A stretch of 39,999 nucleotides of DNA from positions 1 through 39,999 of the forward strand of contig CANLQR010000007.1 in the NCBI GenBank assembly GCA_947492135.1, given 5' to 3'. The translations under genes were made by a program, and so were the position numbers. Each line of letters opens with the position of its first letter. Position 1 is the stretch's first letter. The notes beneath the pieces are model-generated. The model was not told where the DNA came from and did no database searches. It worked only from the letters and a program-made list of their open reading frames with translations. This DNA comes from Deltaproteobacteria bacterium (GTDB lineage: Bacteria > Myxococcota_A > Polyangia > Nannocystales > Nannocystaceae). Below are positions 17,567 to 26,475 of this stretch, piece after piece.

Positions 17567-18684
17567 TGGGCACGATGCTCGACCGTCCCCAAGATCTCTT
17601 CAGCCGACTGCGACGCTCGGTCGACTGGGTCGTGGTCATCGTGACGTTTTCGATCATCACGCTGGCGGTGTTCAATCTCAACAGCGCGGGCAAGGGCGAC
17701 TGGACCGGCCGCGTGGCGACCCAGCTTCGCTGGGTCGGGCTGGGCACCATCGCGATGTTCGTCGTCACGGCGATCGACTACCGCGTCATCTATCGGGGTG
17801 CCTATGCCGCGTACGCCTTCGGGGTGTGTCTGCTCGCGTTGGTCCCGTTCTTCGGGATCAAGGTGAACAACGCGCGGCGTTGGCTCGGGACCGACGACTG
17901 GCGCCTGCAGCCCTCCGAGCTGATGAAGATCCTCATCGTGCTCGCGCTCGCACGCTACCTTCATGACAGCTCGGCGCGTCGCATCAAGCGTGGGCTGCGT
18001 GATCTCGCCCCGCCGGCCGTGATGGTGTTGGCGCCCATGGCCCTGGTGGTCTACCAGCCCGATCTCTCGACCGGCTTGATGATCGGGACCATTGCCGTGT
18101 CGCTGCTGTCGATCACGGGTCTGACGCTGCGGAGCTTCTTGGTGCTGATGTCGGTGGCCGTTAGCGGCTTCGCGCTGGGTTGGAGCTACATGCTCAACTA
18201 CCAGCGCAAGCGGATCGATGTCTGGCTCAATCCCGAGCTGTATGCCGACGATGAGGGCTATCAGACCATCCAAGCCATGATCGCCGTCGGCGACGGCGGC
18301 TTCTTTGGTCGCGGACTCGACAAGGGCACCCAGAACTCGCTGGGCTTCTTACCCGAGCCGTTCACCGATTTCCCGTTCGCGGTGTACGGCGAGGAGTGGG
18401 GGTTTGTCGGCGGTGCGATGCTGTTGACCCTGTACGCCAGCCTGGTGCTGTGGTCGATCAACATTGCATCACAGGCGCGCGATCGTTTCGGCGCGCTGCT
18501 CTGTGTCGGCGTGGCCGCGTTGTTCTTCTGGCAGGTCGCCATCAACGTCGGGATGGTGCTGCAGCTGCTCCCGGTGTCGGGGGTCACCCTGCCGTTCATC
18601 AGCGCGGGCGGAAGCAACGTACTGACGATGATGATCTCGCTCGGGGTGCTGATGAGCGTGTCGCGCTCGCGCCACGTCCGCTAG
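17566..18684 (+). CDS. rodA: Peptidoglycan glycosyltransferase RodA (SEDS family)
   Basis: 372 residues. The GTG at 17566 shares one base with the mrdA stop and has a strong GGGGAGG site 8 nt upstream (17551-17557); an ATG three codons later (17575) is the alternative. About ten membrane segments are visible. SEDS signatures are NNARRWLG, LQPSELMKI, ALVVYQPDLSTGLMIG and the C-terminal LPFISAGGSNVLTMMISLG. The Asp in YQPDLSTG corresponds to the catalytic SEDS aspartate. RodA polymerises glycan strands from lipid II and works as a pair with the PBP2 encoded just upstream. Confidence 0.96.
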   Translation: MGTMLDRPQDLFSRLRRSVDWVVVIVTFSIITLAVFNLNSAGKGDWTGRVATQLRWVGLGTIAMFVVTAIDYRVIYRGAYAAYAFGVCLLALVPFFGIKVNNARRWLGTDDWRLQPSELMKILIVLALARYLHDSSARRIKRGLRDLAPPAVMVLAPMALVVYQPDLSTGLMIGTIAVSLLSITGLTLRSFLVLMSVAVSGFALGWSYMLNYQRKRIDVWLNPELYADDEGYQTIQAMIAVGDGGFFGRGLDKGTQNSLGFLPEPFTDFPFAVYGEEWGFVGGAMLLTLYASLVLWSINIASQARDRFGALLCVGVAALFFWQVAINVGMVLQLLPVSGVTLPFISAGGSNVLTMMISLGVLMSVSRSRHVR

Positions 18685-18840
18685 GGTCGCGCTGCACGGG
18701 CGGCAGGATTCCAGGCGGCTTTCGGGGCCCGCGAGAGGGTCGGTTTGCGCCCAGACCCAAGTGCGCACCAGGCTTCGCAGTCCCATGTGCAGCCGGTTGC
18801 GCACGATGACGACGGGGAATGTTGTGGTCATACTCGCCGC

Positions 18841-19884
18841 TTGGCGAAGCCTCTCGTCGGCGTGCTGACCAATCCCCACTCGGGGAAGAATCGCCGTCAG
18901 CCTGGGCGGCGGACGGCGCTCGAGCGGGCTGTCGGTCGACACGGGATCGTGCGCGAGACCCGGGGCACCGAAGAACTCGGCGCTGTGCTCGACGAGTTCA
19001 TCGATGCCGGCTGCAGCCATTGGGTCTGTGACGGCGGTGACGGAACCCTGCACTGGATGCTCTCGGTTGGCGACGAGCGACTCCGGGCGCGCCAGCAGCC
19101 CGGCGACGACGTGGCCTGGCCCAGCATCATCCCTGGCAACGGTGGCAGCATCGACTTCGTCGCGCACAAGGCTGGCATCCGTGGCGATGCGGCCGCGCTC
19201 GCCCAAGCCCTGGTCGGTCACCTGGTGGATGGTGCTGTGCTCGAGCGCGTGCCCCTGGACACCATGCGCATGCGCGGCAGCTATCGCGACGGGGGTGGGA
19301 ACTTCGAGCATCTTGGCTTCGCCTCGGCGATCGGCGGCATCGCGCAGCGGGTCTTCGGCAAGCTCTACGAGCGGCGCCCGGTGGGTGCGTGGTCGATCGC
19401 GCGAGTGCTCGGCAAGTCCGCCGCCAGCGCCGTGGTTGATCTCGCGCCGGGGCTATCGCAGCTGGTGCCGGGCGAGCTCCGCGACTACGCCAACGAAATG
19501 TTCGCGCCAACCCGGGCTCGGGTTGCCATGGACGGTCGCACGCTCGACTTCGACAGCTTCGTGTCGCTCCAGGTCGGCTCGATCGACATCAACCTCGGCG
19601 GGGTGGTCCGAACGTTCCGACTCGCGCACGCACCGGGCATCCTCCACGCGCAGGCGATGTCCACGACGCGCCTCGGGGTGGTCGCGAATCTGCCCAACAT
19701 CGTGATGGGAACGCCGATCTGGGGACGCCACGTCTTCGATGGTCCGACCAAGACGATGAGCGTCGAGGCCTTCGCTGGCGAGTCGCTCGACCCGGTCATC
19801 GATGGCGAGATGTTCCACGGGTTGGCAGAGCTACGGATCGAACGGGGCCCGACGCTCGGTGTGCCCCGGCTGCGCGCCGCCTGA
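18841..19884 (+). CDS. Diacylglycerol/sphingosine kinase-like lipid kinase
   Basis: 347 residues from a TTG at 18841, chosen because the family N-terminus begins there (KPLVGVLTNPHSGKNRR); upstream in-frame sequence does not look conserved. The catalytic loop GGDGT is at 65-69, followed by a PGNGGSIDFVA motif in place of the usual GTGNDFAR. The C-terminal half is beta-rich (MDGRTLDFDSFVSLQVGSI). DAGK_cat enzymes phosphorylate diacylglycerol or other lipids with ATP at the inner membrane. It follows rodA by 156 bp on the same strand, so co-transcription with the elongasome is possible but unproven. Lipid recycling for the envelope would fit. Confidence 0.78.
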   Translation: MAKPLVGVLTNPHSGKNRRQPGRRTALERAVGRHGIVRETRGTEELGAVLDEFIDAGCSHWVCDGGDGTLHWMLSVGDERLRARQQPGDDVAWPSIIPGNGGSIDFVAHKAGIRGDAAALAQALVGHLVDGAVLERVPLDTMRMRGSYRDGGGNFEHLGFASAIGGIAQRVFGKLYERRPVGAWSIARVLGKSAASAVVDLAPGLSQLVPGELRDYANEMFAPTRARVAMDGRTLDFDSFVSLQVGSIDINLGGVVRTFRLAHAPGILHAQAMSTTRLGVVANLPNIVMGTPIWGRHVFDGPTKTMSVEAFAGESLDPVIDGEMFHGLAELRIERGPTLGVPRLRAA

Positions 19885-20038
19885 CCGCGGGACTCGGCAT
19901 TCGAGAGCGAACGCACGACATCCTTGGTCGAGGTTCAAGAAGTTCTGCGCCGGGCGACGGAGCCGGCAGCGAGCCCCGGGTGGTTGACAGCAATGCTGCG
20001 ATCACGGCAGCTTCCTCGTCATTCCCGGAGGAGTTGTC

Positions 20039-21478
20039 ATGAAGCATTCCATCGCCTTGCTATCCGCGTGCTCTCTGTTTTCGATCGCGTCCACCGCCGC
20101 GGCAGGTGACCTCGCCTCGGCTGGTCGAACCATCGGAGCCGATGGCTACGAAGCCGTCCCGGCCACCTTGTTCATCCCCGATGCCTCGATTCCACTGACG
20201 CCCTCCGACGAGTGCTCGTTCCCACAGGGCGGCAACGACAACGCGGCGCTCGGTTGCATTGGCGGTCTCGAGGCCGCGACCGACTACACCCCGCCGGGAA
20301 ACGCGACCGACGTGTTCGACGGCGTCGTGACGGCGCTCGCGATGTACAACGTCCGCGTGACCGCGGTGCGGCCGCCGGACTACGTCCCCTACATGATGTT
20401 GCTGCCCGGCGACGCCGTGAATCCCGACAGCCTGTCGCGGACCTGCGCAGGCGCCATCCCCGATTGCGACGGCGTGCAGCGCAACGACATCGGCACCACC
20501 AGCGGCGGGTCGATGTTCTGCATGGATCCCGATCCGGTCCAGGCCGCGCTGATCGCCTTTGGGTCGATGTCGGGCCTCGAGGGCAACGACAACCCCATGG
20601 ATCCGATGTTCTACCAAGCCGCGGCTCCGTTCGGCCCCGACTACGCGAACCCCTCGCTCGAGTACCAGGACATGTGCTCGCAGCTGGTGCCGACGGTCGA
20701 CGACATGGAGATGGCCAACCAGATCAACTGCGCGCCGTCCCTCTATCACGAGCCCTACTGCGACGGTCAGGACAACCAGACCAACGGTCACGTCGAGCTG
20801 CTCGCGATCTACGGCGCGGGCCCGGTCGTCGAGGACACCACCCCGCCGACGATCGACGCGATTGGCATCGAGGACGGCATGGTCCTGCCCGCAGGCTCGG
20901 ACCTGCCGCTCACCGCCACGGTGACGGATGACTCCGGGCTGGTCTTTGCCCGCTGGACGATCACCAACACCAGCAAGGCCTTCTTGGATTTCGACACCAA
21001 CGCGGATGGCGTCGTCTGCAAGTCGCACAACACCGTCTGCGAGGTCGACTTCGTCGGCAGCGGCCCGCCGTACTACCAGGTCGACGGTGGTGACTATGGT
21101 GCAGCGGAGCTGGCACCCGCCGGCGCGATCGGTGGCGAGTTCACCATCACGTTCGAGGCGTCGGACCTCGCGGGCAACGTCACCGAGACGGTGACTGCAG
21201 TCATCACCGTCGAAGGTGGCTCCGCCGATACCAGCGGCGGCAGTGCCGACAGTGCCGACAGTGCCGACAGTGCCGACAGCGCCGACAGCAACGACAGCGG
21301 CAACGACGAGTCGTCGTCGAGCGAGAGCGGTGGTGGTGGTTCCGCCGATGCTGGTGCCGATGGCGGTACTGACGATGGCGGCTGCTCGTGCAACACCGGC
21401 AACGACGCCGGCGGTGCAGCGTTCATGCTGATCGGCTTGATCGGCTTGGGCTGGTCGCGTCGTCGCGCCCGCGCCTAG
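20039..21478 (+). CDS. Secreted MYXO-CTERM protein with Ig-like domain
   Basis: 479 residues. GGAGGAG lies just upstream of ATG 20039. A signal peptide (MKHSIALLSACSLFSIASTA, then AAG) leads an N-terminal domain (about 25-265) rich in Asp, Pro and Cys that I do not recognise. An Ig-like/Big_3-type domain follows at about 270-390 (TPPTIDAIGIEDGMVLPAGS; EASDLAGNVTETVTAVITV). Then comes a disordered SAD/Ser/Asp linker and a MYXO-CTERM tail: GGCSCN, the hydrophobic run AAFMLIGLIGLGW, then SRRRARA. That tail is a sorting signal in Myxococcota, expected to lead to surface display after processing. The function of the body is unknown. It is probably monocistronic, ending at a hairpin. Confidence 0.88.
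   Translation: MKHSIALLSACSLFSIASTAAAGDLASAGRTIGADGYEAVPATLFIPDASIPLTPSDECSFPQGGNDNAALGCIGGLEAATDYTPPGNATDVFDGVVTALAMYNVRVTAVRPPDYVPYMMLLPGDAVNPDSLSRTCAGAIPDCDGVQRNDIGTTSGGSMFCMDPDPVQAALIAFGSMSGLEGNDNPMDPMFYQAAAPFGPDYANPSLEYQDMCSQLVPTVDDMEMANQINCAPSLYHEPYCDGQDNQTNGHVELLAIYGAGPVVEDTTPPTIDAIGIEDGMVLPAGSDLPLTATVTDDSGLVFARWTITNTSKAFLDFDTNADGVVCKSHNTVCEVDFVGSGPPYYQVDGGDYGAAELAPAGAIGGEFTITFEASDLAGNVTETVTAVITVEGGSADTSGGSADSADSADSADSADSNDSGNDESSSSESGGGGSADAGADGGTDDGGCSCNTGNDAGGAAFMLIGLIGLGWSRRRARA
21241..21294 (+). repeat. 9-bp tandem repeat (CAGTGCCGA) coding for Ser-Ala-Asp
   Basis: Four identical units at 21241, 21250, 21259 and 21268, then two diverged units to 21294, all in frame in the linker of the MYXO-CTERM protein. 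Identity between units at DNA level suggests recent slippage. Confidence 0.92.
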
Positions 21479-21494
21479 AGATCAGCATGGAATC

Positions 21495-21522
21495 ACCCTT
21501 GCCGTGCTTCACGGCGAAGGGT
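21495..21522. terminator. Hairpin between convergent genes (bidirectional terminator)
   Basis: ACCCTTGCCGTG (21495-21506) pairs with CACGGC-G-AAGGGT (21510-21522): a 12-bp stem with one bulged G and a 3-nt loop. It lies 16 bp after the MYXO-CTERM stop and touches the stop of the convergent DUF2062 gene. No long T run follows on either strand, so termination strength is uncertain. Confidence 0.65.
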
Positions 21523-22010
21523 CACAACGGGGCGTCGACTTGCTTGGGCGAGTCGGCGCCTTGGTCGTCGGTGGGCCCCGCGAGGTTGCGCCAGCGCGTG
21601 ACCGCGTAGTGGACCAGTGGGTAGGCGAACGCGGTTGCGCCAGCCCCGAGCGTGGCGGCCCCAAGCAGGAACGGCCCGAGCAGGTCCTGCAGCAGCGCGA
21701 ACCATCCCCAGGCGTCCAGGGCCGCGAGCGCGTCCCACGAGGGGGCCGGCCGACCCAGCAACCACATGCCGAGCCAGAGCTCGGACCCGTAGAAGAACAC
21801 GCCCGACAACGGGTTCACGATCGCCGTGCCCACGTAGGTTGACGGCAGGTTCAGGCGCAGCACTGGCGCGAGTGCCAGCGCGAGGAACATGCCCGCAAAG
21901 GGCACCGGCACCAGCGACAGCACCAGCCCCAGCGTGAAGCCGCCGGCGATCCCCCGCGGCGTCCCGTCGAGGGTCAACAGCGAGCGCAGGCCCTGGCGAA
22001 GACCGGTCAC
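21522..22010 (-). CDS. DUF2062 family membrane protein
   Basis: 162 residues from GTG 22010, preceded by a GGAG site. The protein begins MTGLRQGLRSLLTLDGTPRG and has the DUF2062 pattern: a glycine-rich first helix (IAGGFTLGLVLSLVPVPFAG), then RLNLPSTYVGTAIVNPLSG, then two more membrane helices (LLQDLLGPFLLGAATLGAG). An open frame continues upstream to 22682, but it lies antisense to tetR and is not conserved-looking. The family is widespread in proteobacteria and has no firm biochemical role. It is divergent from the tetR operon across a 45-bp gap, so it could share the operator there. Confidence 0.85.
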   Translation of the reverse strand: MTGLRQGLRSLLTLDGTPRGIAGGFTLGLVLSLVPVPFAGMFLALALAPVLRLNLPSTYVGTAIVNPLSGVFFYGSELWLGMWLLGRPAPSWDALAALDAWGWFALLQDLLGPFLLGAATLGAGATAFAYPLVHYAVTRWRNLAGPTDDQGADSPKQVDAPL

Positions 22011-22029
22011 AACTCCAGTGTATCCCTCG

Positions 22030-22049
22030 CCCTTGAATCTACCCAAGGG
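22030..22049. promoter_or_regulatory. Candidate TetR-family operator
   Basis: An inverted repeat CCCTTG (22030-22035), 8-nt spacer, CAAGGG (22044-22049) lies in the 45-bp gap between the DUF2062 gene and tetR, 6 bp before the tetR ATG. Autoregulation from such a site is typical of TetR-family repressors. Arms of only 6 bp make this tentative. Confidence 0.45.
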
Positions 22050-22055
22050 TCGATT

Positions 22056-22660
22056 ATGCTGGATCGCTTGGGACGACCCCTGTCCGACGCCAACGTGACT
22101 GCGACGCCCGAGCGGATCCTCGGCGCGGCGCGGGCGGAGTTCGCGGCGGCGGGTTTTGCTCAGGCCAAGCTGGCCGACATCGCGGGCCGGGCGGGAATCA
22201 CCCGACCGTCGCTGCTCTACCACTTTGCCACCAAAGAAGAGCTGTATGCCCGCGCGGTCGAGCGTTGCTTCGGGAGTCTGGCCGCCGCGCTGTCGCACAC
22301 CATCTCGCAGCCGGCTCCGTTCGTGGATCGCCTGCGAGCGACGCTCGATCGCTACCGAGAGTTCATCGAGGCCGAGCCTGACGTTGCGCGGATCGTGCTG
22401 CGCGAGCTGGTTGATGGTGCAGGGCCGGGCGCTGAGATCCTGCTGAATCAGGTGGCGCCCCTGGTCGATCTCGTCGAGCGTTTCGTGCGGGTCCAAGGCG
22501 AGGGCATCACGCGCCCGGGCCTGCCGGTGCGGGCGGCGATCCTGCAGATCGCCACGGACGCGCTGGTACGCGCGGCGGCGGGTGAGCTTCGCATTCCACT
22601 TTGGGGACCTGGCGACCACGGCCGCGTGCTCGCCGAACTTCTGCTGCTGGAGGACCACAC

Positions 22661-22664
<4 letters not shown>
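22056..22664 (+). CDS. TetR/AcrR-family transcriptional regulator
   Basis: 202 residues. The N-terminal helix-turn-helix spans about 18-62 (PERILGAARAEFAAAGFAQA; LADIAGRAGITRPSLLYHF), with the usual YHFATKEELYARAVE continuation. The C-terminal helical part (about 70-200) would bind a small hydrophobic ligand. It is first in an operon: the stop overlaps the di-iron gene start (ATGA, 22661-22664), and that gene in turn overlaps the HAD gene. This arrangement implies that the regulator controls the two enzymes, probably by repression relieved by their substrate. The ligand is unknown. A short dyad at 22030-22049 may be its operator. Confidence 0.93.
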
Positions 22665-23817
<1,153 letters not shown>

Positions 23818-23821
<4 letters not shown>

Positions 23822-24402
23822 GCACGGTCGTGCTGTTCGACGTCATGGGCACGCTGGTGCACGACCCATTTTTTGTCGAGGTTCCGCGATTTTTTGGGAC
23901 TGACCTGCGTTCGCTGGTCGCACGCAAGCATCCCAGTGCATGGGAAGAATTCGAGCTCGGGCAGATCGACGAAGAGGGGCTCGCCCAGCGGTTCTTCGCC
24001 GACGGGCGCCGCCTCGACGTCGAGGGGCTCAAGTCGGCGATGCTCGAGGCCTATCGGTTCTTGCCGGGCATCGAGGCGCTGCTGCAAGCCCTCCACCAGC
24101 GCGGCGTGGTGATGCATACGCTCTCGAACTATCCCGCGTGGTATCGGTTGATCGAAGCGAAGCTCGGTCTCTCACGGTGGGTGCCGTGGACGTTCGTGTC
24201 GTGCGAGATCGGGGCGAGAAAGCCCGACCACGCCGCCTACAGGCATGTGACGACGACGCTGGGCGTCGAGCCCCAGCGGTGTTTGTTCGTGGACGACCGC
24301 GAGATCAACTGCGACGCCGCTCGCGTGGCCGGCATGGATGCCGTGCGCTTCACGCACGCCGACGCCCTCGGCGTCGCCTTGGCGGATCGCGGTCTGCTAT
24401 GA
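23818..24402 (+). CDS. HAD-superfamily protein with altered DxMGT motif
   Basis: 194 residues; the start overlaps the di-iron gene stop (ATGA). Motif I is FD8-V-M10-GT: the nucleophile Asp is kept, but the second Asp (general acid in phosphatases) is Met. Motif II is TLSN (S103), motif III is K135 (GARKPDHAAY) and motif IV is D159-D160 (LFVDDREIN). A helical cap lies at about 15-90. HAD proteins lacking the second Asp include L-2-haloacid dehalogenases and a DVMDT group of unknown function in plants and cyanobacteria. It may therefore not be a simple phosphatase. It presumably acts in the same pathway as the di-iron enzyme. Confidence 0.85.
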
Positions 24403-24729
24403 CTCGCCGTGAGAGGTCGGAACGGTGGTCCGGCTGACCAGGTCCGCGGGGCCCAGGGCCCGTTGCAAGTTCGGCCCCAATTGGCCCGAAGCCACGGTTT
24501 AGGGCCTTTGCTAGCGAATCCGCCCCTGGGCGCGCCTCCTCGTTTGTTCAGGGCGTCGGCTGTCCCTCTGGGTCGCCAAAACTGCGCGGTGTTTCCGGCT
24601 AGCAGGTCCCCGGTCTTATCGGTCATCATGAAAGCTGATTGCCTGTGCCGTGGAACCCTGGCCGAGGCTCGACGCGACGCGATGCAGTTCGCACTGCGGG
24701 CGCGAGCACTCGACGTGAAAGGAGCGCCG
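24403..24729 (+). other. 327-bp intergenic region upstream of hpf
   Basis: No gene is supported. The hpf frame stays open back to 24409, but the translation is Arg/Pro-rich and unlike the family. Small dyads are present, such as GGGCCCAGGGCCC near 24458 and GCAGT-TCGC-ACTGC at 24684-24697, just before the hpf ribosome-binding site. The hpf promoter should be here; I could not fix a -35/-10 or -24/-12 pair. Confidence 0.4.
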
Positions 24730-25098
24730 ATGAAGCTGCCACTCGAGATCACGTTTCGCAATGTCACCCGCACTGACGAGATCGAAGAACGCATTCGCGC
24801 CAAGGCCGCGAAATTGGACAAGTTCTTCGACAAGATCACCGGCTGTAGGGTGGTCGTAGAATCCCCTCACAAGCACCAACACAAGGGCAATACCTACCAC
24901 GTTCGGATCGAGCTCTCGGTTCCCGGGGACGAGATCGTAGTGACGCGCGATCCACAGAGCGCCGCGCACGAGGACCTGAGCATCGCGCTACGTGATGCGT
25001 TCACGGCCGCCCAGCGTCAGCTGCAGGCGTACGTCGAGAAGCACAACCCGAGTACTTCGGGATCGAACATGCGGATCAGCGAGATCCTCCCGTCGTAG
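24730..25098 (+). CDS. hpf: Ribosome hibernation promoting factor, short form
   Basis: 122 residues from ATG 24730, preceded by AAAGGAG. It is a single S30AE domain: MKLPLEITFRNVTRTDEIEE, IRAKAAKLDKFFDKITGCRV, HVRIELSVPGDEIVVTRDP, then DLSIALRDAFTAAQRQLQAY. Proteins of this family bind the 30S decoding centre and stop translation in stationary phase. There is no C-terminal dimerisation domain, so it is the short type (HPF/RaiA-like); the Ser/Thr tail after about residue 105 is short. It stands alone between two non-coding stretches and is convergent with proA. Confidence 0.93.
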   Translation: MKLPLEITFRNVTRTDEIEERIRAKAAKLDKFFDKITGCRVVVESPHKHQHKGNTYHVRIELSVPGDEIVVTRDPQSAAHEDLSIALRDAFTAAQRQLQAYVEKHNPSTSGSNMRISEILPS

Positions 25099-25128
25099 GG
25101 AGTCGGGACCTCGCGCACGTGAACCCAG

Positions 25129-25158
25129 CGTGCGGAAGAACAACGGTTCTTCCGCACG
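25129..25158. terminator. Perfect 13-bp hairpin between hpf and proA
   Basis: CGTGCGGAAGAAC (25129-25141) pairs without mismatch with GTTCTTCCGCACG (25146-25158) around a 4-nt AACG loop. It lies between the hpf stop (25098) and the convergent proA stop (25163), the place for a bidirectional terminator. There is no T tract, so it may need Rho or act as an mRNA 3' end stabiliser. Confidence 0.75.
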
Positions 25159-25162
25159 TTGG

Positions 25163-26473
25163 TCAGCGATCGCGGTGACGAAATCGGCGTTTGCCCGGAC
25201 CGTAGTCGCCGGCGACCTGGCCGGTACCGCGGAGTAGCCAGCGATAGGTGATGAGGCCCTCGGCTCCGACCGGCCCGCGTGCATGGAGCTTGCTCGTGCT
25301 CACGCCGACCTCGGCGCCGAGCCCAAACCGGTAGCCATCGGCGAAGCGAGTGCTGGCGTTGTGAAACACGCAGGCCGCGTCCACGCGGGCGAGAAACTCG
25401 GCAGCAGCGGTCTCGTCCTGGGCGATGATCGACTCGGTGTGGCGCGAGCCGTGCTGCTCGATGTGCTCGAGCGCGGCGACCAGGTTGTCGACCCGCCGCA
25501 CCGCGATCACCAGCGCGCCGAACTCATGACCGAAGTCTGTCTGGGCGGCCGCAACCAGCGTCGGATGACGCGCCCGAGTCGCCTCGCACGCGCGGATCTC
25601 GACGCCGGCCTGGCCGAGTTGGGTGACGCAGCGGTCGAGCGCAAGCTCGGCGCCCGGCATCCACAGCAGGGTCTCGATGGCGTTGCATGCCGCGGGATAG
25701 CCACACTTGGCATCGACGGCGACGCGAGCCGCCATCTCGGGATCGGCACTGGCGTGGAGAAATTGGTGGCAGATGCCCTCGGCGTGAGCGAGTACCGGGA
25801 TCTTGCTGGCCTGCTGCACGTGCCGGACAAACCCGGAGGATCCCCGGGCGACCACGAGGTCGATGTCGCGGTCGAGGGTCAACAGCGCGTCGACGTCCGC
25901 GCGATCCTCGAGCAGCACCAGCGCGCCCGGATCGAAGCCTTGGTCGGCCAGCGCGCGGCGCAGCACCTCGACCAGGACAGCGTTGCTGTTGGCGGCCTCG
26001 CGCCCGCCCTTGAGTACGACCGCGTTGCCACTGCGGACCGCGAGACCGGCGATCTGCACCACGGCATCGGGGCGGGCCTCGAAGACGACCGCCACCACGC
26101 CCAGCGGGCAGGCCACGCGGCGCAGGCCGAGCCCGTCATCGAGCTCGCGGTCGATGGACACGCGACCCAGAGGGTCGGGCTGGCTGGCGAGTTGGCGCAA
26201 GCCGTCGACGACCCCAGCCAGCTTGCGCTCGTCGAGAACGAGTCGGTCGATCAAGGCTTGGGCGATCTCACCGCGATCGCGAGCGAGCTCGGCCTGGGCA
26301 ACGTCGGCGGCATTGGCCCGCAACACCGAAGCGCGCACGTCGGGCCGCTCGAGTGCGTCGGCCATCGCCAGCAAGATCTGTCGGCGCTCGGGCCCACTGA
26401 TCTGTCCCAGCACCCAGCCGGCGCGTCGTGCAGCGCGGGCTGCTTGGGAGATCCACTGAAGTCTCTCGTCCAT
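25163..26473 (-). CDS. proA: Gamma-glutamyl phosphate reductase
   Basis: 436 residues. It is an ALDH-fold enzyme reducing gamma-glutamyl phosphate to glutamate semialdehyde with NADPH, the second step of proline synthesis. Visible signatures are VACPLGVVAVVFEARPDAVV, VLKGGREAANSN and the active-site Cys263 in YPAACNAIETLL, then the C-terminal RFADGYRFGLGAEVGVSTSK. The length fits the family (about 415-430). It starts 2 nt after the proB stop, so the two are co-translated as in many bacteria. It is the last gene of a probable six-gene operon that ends at the hairpin at 25129-25158. Confidence 0.96.
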   Translation of the reverse strand: MDERLQWISQAARAARRAGWVLGQISGPERRQILLAMADALERPDVRASVLRANAADVAQAELARDRGEIAQALIDRLVLDERKLAGVVDGLRQLASQPDPLGRVSIDRELDDGLGLRRVACPLGVVAVVFEARPDAVVQIAGLAVRSGNAVVLKGGREAANSNAVLVEVLRRALADQGFDPGALVLLEDRADVDALLTLDRDIDLVVARGSSGFVRHVQQASKIPVLAHAEGICHQFLHASADPEMAARVAVDAKCGYPAACNAIETLLWMPGAELALDRCVTQLGQAGVEIRACEATRARHPTLVAAAQTDFGHEFGALVIAVRRVDNLVAALEHIEQHGSRHTESIIAQDETAAAEFLARVDAACVFHNASTRFADGYRFGLGAEVGVSTSKLHARGPVGAEGLITYRWLLRGTGQVAGDYGPGKRRFRHRDR

Positions 26474-26475
26474 CG

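Noticed and set aside
19984-19989. TTGACA as a -35 box for the MYXO-CTERM gene
   Set aside because: No acceptable -10 hexamer is found 16-18 bp downstream, so the promoter is not supported.
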